This document shows, one piece after another, positions 1 to 7,439 of a DNA stretch of 64,000 bases. Where the stretch lies: the NCBI RefSeq assembly GCF_017220215.1, contig NZ_CP071130.1, positions 930,001 to 994,000 of the forward strand. Direction: 5' to 3'. The position numbers and the translations under genes were made by a program. The notes below the pieces were generated by a model. It was not told the origin of the DNA and made no database searches. It saw nothing but the letters and a program-made list of their open reading frames with translations. Positions within the stretch are counted from its first letter, which is position 1. Each line of letters begins with the position of its first letter. The DNA is from Caballeronia sp. M1242. Lineage in GTDB: Bacteria > Pseudomonadota > Gammaproteobacteria > Burkholderiales > Burkholderiaceae.

Positions 1-264
1 GGTCAGCCCGACCGCGTTCAGGTCCGAGTGCACGGTGAGCGTGATCCACGCTGCGCGAAAGAGCGGCGTGACGCCAGCCGCTTGCGCCGCGCCTTCTTCC
101 ATGACAACAGTCAGCCCTTCGCGCTCGCGAAACGTCGCGACGATGCCCGCGCCGCCCGGCGCGGCGTCGTGCGGCAGCGACGCGAACACATAGACGCCGG
201 GCTGAAGCTCCGGCTGCATGGACGCCAGCAGCGTCCGCAGGTCGGAAACCGGCGGCGGCGTCAT
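1..264 (-). CDS. ACT domain-containing protein (3' part outside window)
   Basis: Reading the minus strand from an ATG at 264 gives an open frame that runs off the left edge. The 88 visible residues begin MTPPPVSDLRTLLASMQPEL and contain YVFASLP, FREREGLTVV and WITLTVHSDLNAVGLT. This pattern matches the small ACT_3-type domain family (formerly DUF2241), about 130 residues in full, which resembles amino-acid-binding regulatory domains; its role is not known. The ATG overlaps the uvrA stop codon (ATGA), so the two genes are probably co-transcribed and translationally coupled. The C-terminal third is missing because of the window edge, not because of a visible mutation. Family assignment is by recognition of the conserved segments. 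Confidence 0.8.
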   Translation of the reverse strand, partial: MTPPPVSDLRTLLASMQPELQPGVYVFASLPHDAAPGGAGIVATFREREGLTVVMEEGAAQAAGVTPLFRAAWITLTVHSDLNAVGLT

Positions 265-3200
265 CAGGCGGCATCCTCGGCAGGCCGCGTTCTGCCGAGC
301 ACCGGCCGCAGCGCCGTTCCCGTATGGCTGCGCGGATGACTCGCGAGCGTGTCCGGGTCCGCCGCCGCGACGATGGTCCCGCCGTTCACGCCGCCTTCCG
401 GCCCGAGATCCAGCACCCAGTCGGCTTCCGCGATCACGTCGAGATCGTGCTCGATCACGATCACGCTATGGCCGCCGTCCACCAGCCGGTGCAGCACGCG
501 AATCAGCTTCGCCACGTCCGCCATGTGCAAGCCGACGGTCGGTTCGTCCAGCACATAGAGCGTATGCGGCGGCTTTTGGCCGCGCCGCGTGATGTCGTCG
601 CGCACCTTCGACAACTCGGTGACGAGCTTGATGCGCTGCGCCTCGCCGCCCGAGAGCGTCGGCGACGGCTGGCCGAGCGTCAGATAACCGAGGCCCACGT
701 CCTTCATCAATTGCAGCGGATGCGCGATGCTTGGCATCGACGCGAAAAACTCGACGGCCTCGTCGATCTCCATGGTCAGCACTTCGCCGATGTTCTTGCC
801 GCGCCACGTCACCGCGAGCGTCTCGGGATTGAAGCGCTGGCCGTGACACACGTCGCACGGAACCTTGACGTCCGGCAGGAAGTTCATCGCGATGGTGCGC
901 ACGCCTTGCCCTTCGCACGCGGGGCAGCGCCCGTTGCCCGTATTGAACGAGAAGCGCGACGGCGTATAGCCGCGCGCCCGCGCTTCGAGCGTGTCCGCGA
1001 AGAGCTTGCGGATGGTGTCCCACATGCCGATGTAGGTCGCCGGGCACGAACGCGGCGTCTTGCCGATCGGCGTCTGATCGACTTCCAGCACGCGGTCGAT
1101 GGACTCGAAACCGGTAACGCCCGAGCAGCCTTGCCATGCGTGGACCACATCGAACTTCGGGCGCGGCGTTTCGCGGGCGAGCACGCTCGCGCGCGATTTC
1201 GCGGCCGGGGCGTCGGCCTGCGCCGCCTTGCGCGCGCGCCGCACCGCCGGCGACGACAGCACCGAGCGGCCGACGGCATCGAGCAGGTTCGTCATGAGCA
1301 CGTCGCGGGCGAGCGTCGATTTGCCCGAGCCGGAGACGCCCGTGATCGCAACGAGCCGGTTCAGCGGCACGCTGGCGGTCACGTTGCGCAGGTTGTGCAG
1401 CGTCGCGTTCTCGACCGTGAGCCATTGCTCCGGCACCGCCGGGCGCTTGCCGACGGCCGCGCGCACTTCGCGGCGCGGCTGCAACGGATGCACGATCGGG
1501 TTCGCGAGCATCTGCCCGGTCAGCGACGCCTTGTGCGCCGCGAGATCCGTCACGCTGCCCTGCGCGACCACCGTGCCGCCGCGCTTGCCCGCGCCCGGCC
1601 CGATATCGATGATGTGATCCGCGCGCCGGATCGTGTCCTCGTCGTGCTCCACGACGACGAGCGTGTTGCCCTTGTCGTTCAGCTTCTTGAGCGCGCTCAA
1701 GAGGATCAGGTTGTCGCGCGGATGCAGGCCGATGGTCGGTTCATCCAGCACATAGCAGACGCCTTGCAGGTTGCTGCCGAGTTGCGCGGCGAGACGGATG
1801 CGCTGCGCTTCGCCGCCCGAAAGCGTCGGCGCGGCGCGGTCGAGACTCAGATAACCGAGCCCGACTTCTTCCAGAAACTGAAGGCGCCCTTCGATTTCGC
1901 TGACCACGTCGCGGGCGATGTCCGCGTCGCGGCCCGTCAGCTTCAGCGTCGCGATCCACTCGCGCGTGTCCGTCACGGTCCAGCGCCCGACCTCGGTGAT
2001 CGGATAGTTGCCGAACGTCACCGCGCGCGCGACGTCGTTGAGGCGCGTGCCTTCGCAGTCCGCGCACGGCTGATCGACGATATCGTCCGGTTCCTGATCC
2101 ACCGAGCCGATGCTCTGCTCGCGGCCGCGATCATCCTGCGCGAACACCGTATCGTCGAACGCGGCGCGCTGCTCGCGCGTCAGCTTGACGCCCGTGCCGA
2201 CGCACGTATTGCACCAGCCATGCTTGCTGTTGTACGAGAACATGCGCGGGTCGAGTTCCGGATAGCTCGTGCCGCAGACCGGACACGCGCGCTTGGTCGA
2301 AAACACGATGCTTTCTTCGCTGCCGCGCCGCTTGCCGCTGGAGAGCGCGCCGTGCAGTTCGTCGAGCGGCGCGCACAGATGCATGACGCCCTTGCCGATT
2401 TCGAGCGTCTCGTCGAGCAGACGCCGCAGGTCCGCTTCGTTCTCCGCCGACACGACGAGATCCGCGACCGGCAACTCGATGGTGTGTTCGCGGAAGCGGT
2501 CGAGCTTCGGCCACGGATCGACCGGCAGAAAGTCGCCGTCCACGCGCAGATGCGTGTTGCCGCGCGCTTTCGCCCACTTCGCGAGATCGGTATAGACGCC
2601 CTTGCGGTTCACCACGAGCGGCGCGAGCAAGCCCACATGCTGCCCCTTGAAGTCGCGCAGAATCTGCGCGGTGATCTGCTCGGAGCTTTGCGCCTGAACC
2701 GGCGTGCCGTCGTGAATGCAATGCTGGATGCCGAGCTTCACGTACAAGAGGCGCAGGAAGTGCCAGACTTCCGAAGTCGTCGCGACCGTGCTCTTGCGCC
2801 CGCCGCGCGACAGCCGCTGCTCGATGGCAACCGTCGGCGGAATGCCGTAGACCGCATCGACCTCGGGACGGCCCGCCGGCTGCACGATGGAGCGCGCATA
2901 CGCGTTCAGCGACTCCAGATAACGCCGCTGTCCTTCGTGGAACAGAATATCGAACGCGAGCGTGGACTTGCCCGAGCCGGACACGCCCGTCACCACGTTG
3001 AACTTGTTGTGCGGGATGTCGACATCGAGCGACTTCAGGTTGTGCTCGCGCGCATTGACGATGCGCACCACATCCTCGCCCTGCAATGCGCGCCGCGCGC
3101 TCGCCACTTCCGCCGCCAGTTGCAGCGGCACGCCCGCGCGCTTTTCCGCCGCGCCGGGCGTCATGGCTTCTTCGTAGTCGAGGAGCGCGCGGCCCGTGTG

Positions 3201-6074
3201 CGACTGCTCGCAAGCCGCGACGTCATCGGGCGTGCCGACGCACACCACTTGACCGCCGCCGTCGCCGCCTTCCGGACCGAGATCGATGATCCAGTCCGCC
3301 GCGCGAATCACGTCGAGATTGTGCTCGATGACGATCAGCGAATGCCCGCGCTCGAGCAGCCTGCGCAACGCCTGCATCAGCTTGGCGATGTCGTCGAAAT
3401 GCAGGCCCGTGGTCGGTTCGTCGAACATGAAAAGCCGGGCTTTCTGGTTCGGCGACGCCGTTTCCGCGAGAAAGCCGGCGAGCTTCAGGCGCTGGGCTTC
3501 GCCGCCCGAGAGCGTCGGCACCGGCTGGCCGAGCTTCACGTATTCGAGACCGACATCGATGATAGGCTGCAGCACGCGCAGCACATCGGCGTCCCCGGCA
3601 AAGCACTCGACGGCTTCGCTCACGGTCAGTTCCAGCACGTCCGCGACGCTCAGTTCGCGCCCGCCGCGCTCGATCTTCACATCGAGAATCTCCGCGCGAT
3701 AACGCCGGCCGTCGCAATCGGGACAGCGCAGGTAGACATCGGAGAGAAACTGCATCTCGACATGCTCGAAGCCCGAGCCGCCGCACGTCGGGCAGCGGCC
3801 ATCGCCCGAGTTGAAGCTGAACATGCTCGCGCCATAGCCGCGCTGCGCGGCGAGCGGCGCTTTCGCGAACAGCTTGCGGATTTCGTCGAACGCGCCGACA
3901 TAGCTCGCCGGATTCGAGCGCGCCGTGCGGCCGATCGGCGATTGATCGACGAACACGACGTCGCTCAGTTGATCCGCGCCCCTCAGCGCGCGAAACGCGC
4001 CGGGCGCTTCGGTGGCCTTGCCGAAGTGACGCATGAGCGCGGGCGCGAGCACGTCCTGAATCAGCGTCGATTTGCCCGAGCCGGAGACGCCTGTCACGCA
4101 GACGAGGCGCTCCAGCGGAATCTCGACCGTCACGTCCCGCAAGTTGTGATCGCTCGCGCCTTCGAGGACCAGACGCGGCGAGTTCGCATCGACCGCGCGG
4201 CGCGTCCAGTTCGACGCATGCGCGACGTGCTTGCGGCCGCCGAGGTACGCGCCGGTGAGCGTGTCGCTCGATTGAATATCGTCGGGCGTGCCGTCGTAGA
4301 CGATCTGCCCGCCGCGCTCGCCCGGCCCCGGTCCCATGTCGATCAGGCGATCCGCCGCGAGCATCACCGAAGGGTCATGCTCCACGACGACGAGCGTATT
4401 GCCCGCATCGCGCAGACGGTGCATGGCTTCCACGATGCGGTTCAGATCGCGCGGATGCAGCCCGATGCTCGGCTCGTCCAGCACGAACAGCGTGTTCACG
4501 AGCGACGTGCCGAGCGCGGTCGTCAGGTTGATGCGCTGCACTTCGCCGCCCGAGAGCGTGCGGCTCTGGCGATCCAGCGTCAGATAGCCGAGGCCGACGT
4601 CGCACAGATATTTGAGGCGCGTGCGCACTTCGGCGTGCAGCAGCTTGAGCGCCTCGTCCAGCAGCGTGGACGGCAGCGTGAGCGAATCGAAGAAGCGGCG
4701 GATGCGCTCGATCGGCATCAGCATCAGGTCGTGCACGGTCAGGCCCGGCAACGCTTCGAGCTGATCGCGCGTCCAGTCGACGCCGTTCGGCAAGAAGCGG
4801 TCGGCGGGCGTGAGCACCGCGTCGGCTTGCTCCTTGGTGCCGAGGCGCCACAAGAGCGATTCCGTCTTGAGCCGCGCGCCCGCGCAGGCGGGACACGTCG
4901 TATAGCTGCGGTACTTGGAAAGCAGCACGCGGATGTGCATCTTGTACGCCTTCGACTCCAGATAGTCGAAGAAACGCTGCACGCCGTACCACTGGCTGCC
5001 CCACTTGCCGGTCCAGTCCGGCGATCCGTGGATGACCCAGTCGCGCTCCTTCTGCGTCAGTTCGCTCCAGGGCACGCCGAGCCGGATGCCCGCCTTCGCG
5101 CCGTAGCGCACGAGGTCATCCTGATTCTCTTTCCACGCGGGCGTTTGCAGCGTCTTGATCGCGCCTTCGCGCAGCGTCTTTTTCTCGTCCGGAATGACGA
5201 GGCCGTAGTCCACGCCGATCACGCGGCCGAAACCGCGACACGTCTCGCACGCGCCGTAAGCCGAGTTGAACGAGAACAGCGCCGGCTGCGGATCGGCATA
5301 ACGCAAGTCGCTTTCCGGGCTATGCAAGCCGGTCGAAAAGCGCCAGATATCGGGTTCGGTTTCGTCTTTCAGCACATAGACGTTCACGCGCCCGCTGCCG
5401 CGCAGCAGCGCGCCTTCGATGGCTTCGAGCGCGCGCGAGCGCTCCGTGCCTTGCAGGCGAAACCGGTCCGCGACGACATCGAGCACTTGCCGCGCGCCCG
5501 CTTCCGTCTGTACATGGCGCTTGGCCTGCACGCGGGTGTAGCCGCTCGCGGAAAGCCACTGCGCGACTTCGTCGTCGCTCGTCGTGTCGGGCAGTTCGAC
5601 CGGAAACGTCACCGCGAGCCGCGGATCGGCATCGCGCGTGCGCTCCAGCAGTTCCGCGTAGATGGTCTCGGGCGTGTCGTGCCGCACGCGATGGGCGGTC
5701 TTCCTGTCGAAGAGTTCGGCGGCGCGCGCGTAGAAGAGCTTCAGGTGATCGTTGAGCTCGGTCATCGTGCCGACCGTCGAGCGCGAACTGCGCACCGGGT
5801 TCGTCTGGTCGATGGCGATGGCGGGCGGCACGCCGTCCACGCGATCGACCTGCGGCCGGTCCATGCGGTCGAGGAACTGGCGCGCGTACGCGCTGAACGT
5901 TTCGACGTACCGGCGCTGGCCTTCGGCGTACAGCGTGTCGAAGACGAGGCTCGACTTGCCCGAACCGGACGGGCCGGTCACCACCGTCATCTGGCCGGTG
6001 TGCAAGTCGATATCGAGATTCTTGAGGTTATGTTGACGGGCGCCGCGAATGCGGATTGCGTTGTTCGATGCCAA
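264..6074 (-). CDS. uvrA: UvrA, dimeric form (tandem-fused excinuclease ABC subunit A)
   Basis: A 1936-residue protein, twice the usual UvrA length (about 950), made of two complete UvrA copies in one chain. Four Walker A motifs lie near residues 34 (GPSGSGKS), 661, 1029 and 1578 (all GVSGSGKS). Four LSGGE signatures lie near 507, 854, 1416 and 1805, each followed by a DEP Walker B. Cys-x2-Cys zinc-finger pairs of the UvrA type are present in both halves (for example CPTC/CPDC in the first and CPAC/CDVC in the second). UvrA normally works as a homodimer that detects bulky DNA lesions and loads UvrB; here the dimer would be covalent. Whether it acts in general repair or in a special role is unknown. 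The start is TTG at 6074; an upstream in-frame stop at 6108-6110 leaves only TTG or a rare ATT at 6092. No strong ribosome-binding site is seen. A LexA-type box lies about 95 nt upstream and the ACT-domain gene is coupled downstream. Confidence 0.95.
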   Translation of the reverse strand: MASNNAIRIRGARQHNLKNLDIDLHTGQMTVVTGPSGSGKSSLVFDTLYAEGQRRYVETFSAYARQFLDRMDRPQVDRVDGVPPAIAIDQTNPVRSSRSTVGTMTELNDHLKLFYARAAELFDRKTAHRVRHDTPETIYAELLERTRDADPRLAVTFPVELPDTTSDDEVAQWLSASGYTRVQAKRHVQTEAGARQVLDVVADRFRLQGTERSRALEAIEGALLRGSGRVNVYVLKDETEPDIWRFSTGLHSPESDLRYADPQPALFSFNSAYGACETCRGFGRVIGVDYGLVIPDEKKTLREGAIKTLQTPAWKENQDDLVRYGAKAGIRLGVPWSELTQKERDWVIHGSPDWTGKWGSQWYGVQRFFDYLESKAYKMHIRVLLSKYRSYTTCPACAGARLKTESLLWRLGTKEQADAVLTPADRFLPNGVDWTRDQLEALPGLTVHDLMLMPIERIRRFFDSLTLPSTLLDEALKLLHAEVRTRLKYLCDVGLGYLTLDRQSRTLSGGEVQRINLTTALGTSLVNTLFVLDEPSIGLHPRDLNRIVEAMHRLRDAGNTLVVVEHDPSVMLAADRLIDMGPGPGERGGQIVYDGTPDDIQSSDTLTGAYLGGRKHVAHASNWTRRAVDANSPRLVLEGASDHNLRDVTVEIPLERLVCVTGVSGSGKSTLIQDVLAPALMRHFGKATEAPGAFRALRGADQLSDVVFVDQSPIGRTARSNPASYVGAFDEIRKLFAKAPLAAQRGYGASMFSFNSGDGRCPTCGGSGFEHVEMQFLSDVYLRCPDCDGRRYRAEILDVKIERGGRELSVADVLELTVSEAVECFAGDADVLRVLQPIIDVGLEYVKLGQPVPTLSGGEAQRLKLAGFLAETASPNQKARLFMFDEPTTGLHFDDIAKLMQALRRLLERGHSLIVIEHNLDVIRAADWIIDLGPEGGDGGGQVVCVGTPDDVAACEQSHTGRALLDYEEAMTPGAAEKRAGVPLQLAAEVASARRALQGEDVVRIVNAREHNLKSLDVDIPHNKFNVVTGVSGSGKSTLAFDILFHEGQRRYLESLNAYARSIVQPAGRPEVDAVYGIPPTVAIEQRLSRGGRKSTVATTSEVWHFLRLLYVKLGIQHCIHDGTPVQAQSSEQITAQILRDFKGQHVGLLAPLVVNRKGVYTDLAKWAKARGNTHLRVDGDFLPVDPWPKLDRFREHTIELPVADLVVSAENEADLRRLLDETLEIGKGVMHLCAPLDELHGALSSGKRRGSEESIVFSTKRACPVCGTSYPELDPRMFSYNSKHGWCNTCVGTGVKLTREQRAAFDDTVFAQDDRGREQSIGSVDQEPDDIVDQPCADCEGTRLNDVARAVTFGNYPITEVGRWTVTDTREWIATLKLTGRDADIARDVVSEIEGRLQFLEEVGLGYLSLDRAAPTLSGGEAQRIRLAAQLGSNLQGVCYVLDEPTIGLHPRDNLILLSALKKLNDKGNTLVVVEHDEDTIRRADHIIDIGPGAGKRGGTVVAQGSVTDLAAHKASLTGQMLANPIVHPLQPRREVRAAVGKRPAVPEQWLTVENATLHNLRNVTASVPLNRLVAITGVSGSGKSTLARDVLMTNLLDAVGRSVLSSPAVRRARKAAQADAPAAKSRASVLARETPRPKFDVVHAWQGCSGVTGFESIDRVLEVDQTPIGKTPRSCPATYIGMWDTIRKLFADTLEARARGYTPSRFSFNTGNGRCPACEGQGVRTIAMNFLPDVKVPCDVCHGQRFNPETLAVTWRGKNIGEVLTMEIDEAVEFFASMPSIAHPLQLMKDVGLGYLTLGQPSPTLSGGEAQRIKLVTELSKVRDDITRRGQKPPHTLYVLDEPTVGLHMADVAKLIRVLHRLVDGGHSVIVIEHDLDVIAEADWVLDLGPEGGVNGGTIVAAADPDTLASHPRSHTGTALRPVLGRTRPAEDAA

Positions 6075-6168
6075 TTTTTCAACCGGTTCAATGTGATGGA
6101 CGGCCTGTCAGGCCGTGGGCGGCGCCGCGCGGTGGTCCGGCGGCAGGCGCCTGCCGCAGCGACCGGTA

Positions 6169-6184
6169 CTGTACACCCATACAG
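6169..6184. promoter_or_regulatory. Candidate LexA (SOS) operator upstream of dimeric uvrA
   Basis: The site reads CTGT-N8-ACAG, an exact match to the LexA consensus used by beta- and gammaproteobacteria, flanked by TA on each side. It sits at the centre of a perfect 15-bp inverted repeat (arms 6159-6173 and 6180-6194, arm GCGACCGGTACTGTA). It lies between the terminator of the hydrolase gene and the uvrA start, where an SOS promoter would be expected. The gene it precedes is a DNA-repair gene. Binding is inferred. Confidence 0.8.
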
Positions 6185-6194
6185 TACCGGTCGC

Positions 6195-6218
6195 AAAAAG
6201 CGGGCGAAGCGTTCGCCC
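6195..6218 (-). terminator. Intrinsic terminator of the alpha/beta hydrolase gene
   Basis: On the minus strand a stem GGGCGAA / TTCGCCC (6202-6218) with a 3-nt loop is followed by GC and five T residues (6199-6195). It lies 31 nt past the hydrolase stop codon and insulates that gene from the uvrA promoter and operator region. Confidence 0.85.
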
Positions 6219-6248
6219 GGCACTTGCAAGTAGCTCGCCCGCTCGCCG

Positions 6249-7142
6249 TCAGCGCAGGTGAGCGACGAGCGCATCCGCGACGGCATCGGGCGCTTCGCGT
6301 GGCGGAAAGTGCCCCGCGCCGTCGATCACGACGCGCCGATAGCCCGCCGTGAAGCAGCCTTCCTGTCCTTCGGACATCGAGACGTCGTCGCAGAAATCCG
6401 AGCCGCCCTGAATCATCAGCGCCGGCACGCCGATGCGCTCGATCGTCGCAAGCCGCTCGTACAACGGTTCGAGCGCCGGGTCCGACGGCTGATCGCTGCG
6501 CCAGCGGCGGCGATACGCGTTCAGCGTGATCGGCACCCAGTCCGGATTCTCGAAGGCGCGCGCGGTGGCGGCGAACTCGGCTTCGTCGAACCAGCCGGGC
6601 GGCGACCATGTGTTCCACTGGATGCGCGCGAAGCCTTTCGGATCGGCGGCGATCACGTCCGGCGCGTCGTCGAGCGACATGAACCACTGGTACCAGAAGC
6701 GCCGCGCCTGCGCGAAATCCCGCGGCAACGTGAACTTGCCGCGCGGCTGAAACGCCAGCGCGATGGCCGCCAAGCGCCGCACGCGCTCGGGGAACAGCGC
6801 GGCGAGCGTGTAGGCGGCGCGCGCGCCCCAGTCGTGACCGACCACATCGAAACGAGCGATGCCGAGCGCATCCGCCAGATCGATTGCGTCTTGCGCCAGC
6901 GCGACGCCCGAGCCATCGCGGATGGTGCCCGCGCGCAAGAAGCGCGTGCCGCCCGCGCCGCGCAATTCCTGAACGATGGTGCGGTAGCCCGCCGCATTGA
7001 GCCGCGCCGCGACGTTCGACCAGGCGCGCGCGGCGTCCGGCCAGCCGTGCAGCAGGAGGACGGGCGGTCCATCGGGCGGGCCGGCGTCGGCGTAGGCGAT
7101 ATCGAGCGTCGGCGTCTCTGCGTGCAGTGCGAAGGTCAGCAT
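6249..7142 (-). CDS. Alpha/beta-fold hydrolase (epoxide hydrolase-like)
   Basis: A 297-residue protein when read from ATG 7142, which is preceded by a good GGAGGA ribosome-binding site; a longer frame to 7223 exists but has no such site. Motifs: oxyanion-hole HGWP near residues 32-35, nucleophile elbow GHDWGA with Asp near 104, and a C-terminal GAGHF that supplies the catalytic His. An Asp nucleophile is typical of epoxide hydrolases and haloalkane dehalogenases, not Ser esterases. The substrate cannot be told from sequence. It is predicted to be cytoplasmic, with no signal peptide seen. It is a single-gene unit ending at the terminator at 6195-6218, and is divergent from the GH28 gene. Confidence 0.85.
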   Translation of the reverse strand: MLTFALHAETPTLDIAYADAGPPDGPPVLLLHGWPDAARAWSNVAARLNAAGYRTIVQELRGAGGTRFLRAGTIRDGSGVALAQDAIDLADALGIARFDVVGHDWGARAAYTLAALFPERVRRLAAIALAFQPRGKFTLPRDFAQARRFWYQWFMSLDDAPDVIAADPKGFARIQWNTWSPPGWFDEAEFAATARAFENPDWVPITLNAYRRRWRSDQPSDPALEPLYERLATIERIGVPALMIQGGSDFCDDVSMSEGQEGCFTAGYRRVVIDGAGHFPPREAPDAVADALVAHLR

Positions 7143-7226
7143 GGCTCCTCCATTCGGGAAGCGAAGCGTCAATTCTAGAACCGCGCGCGATTCCCCGCCG
7201 GACGGCTGCGGCAATAGTGACACATG

Positions 7227-7240
7227 ATGTCGTATGAGAT
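7227..7240. promoter_or_regulatory. Candidate operator half of a spaced pair (site 1)
   Basis: The site reads ATGTCGTATGAGAT. Its reverse complement shares the 9-nt core TCATACGAC with the site at 7377-7390. It lies in the divergent intergenic region between the hydrolase and the GH28 gene. The GT...AC pattern resembles operators of FadR-subfamily GntR regulators, which often control sugar-acid genes. This is inferred from pattern only. Confidence 0.35.
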
Positions 7241-7376
7241 GCGCCGCATGGGTAATCGCTTCCTTACGGGAAAGTCCCGAGCCTATCGCTCATGTGCATG
7301 CCTTGACGCACGGCGCGCGACGTCGCTATTGTCACGACAGGAAAACGGTTTCTTACATGGGCGCTTACGCTTGCGG

Positions 7377-7390
7377 CTGTCATACGACGT
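7377..7390. promoter_or_regulatory. Candidate operator half of a spaced pair (site 2)
   Basis: The site reads CTGTCATACGACGT, about 50 nt upstream of the GH28 start codon, and matches site 1 at 11 of 14 positions in opposite orientation. It runs directly into the palindrome ACGACGTCGT (7384-7393). It is likely to be close to the GH28 promoter. The binding protein is unknown, and no regulator gene is adjacent. Confidence 0.35.
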
Positions 7391-7439
7391 CGTTTGAAGC
7401 GCCACATCAAAACCGGTCGATACCGGAATGGAGACAAGC

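Noticed and set aside
324..6233. A 1969-codon open frame on the plus strand opposite uvrA
   Set aside because: It mirrors the uvrA codons in a very GC-rich gene. Its product is Arg/His/Ala-rich with no domain and no ribosome-binding site; the opposite strand encodes a clear UvrA.
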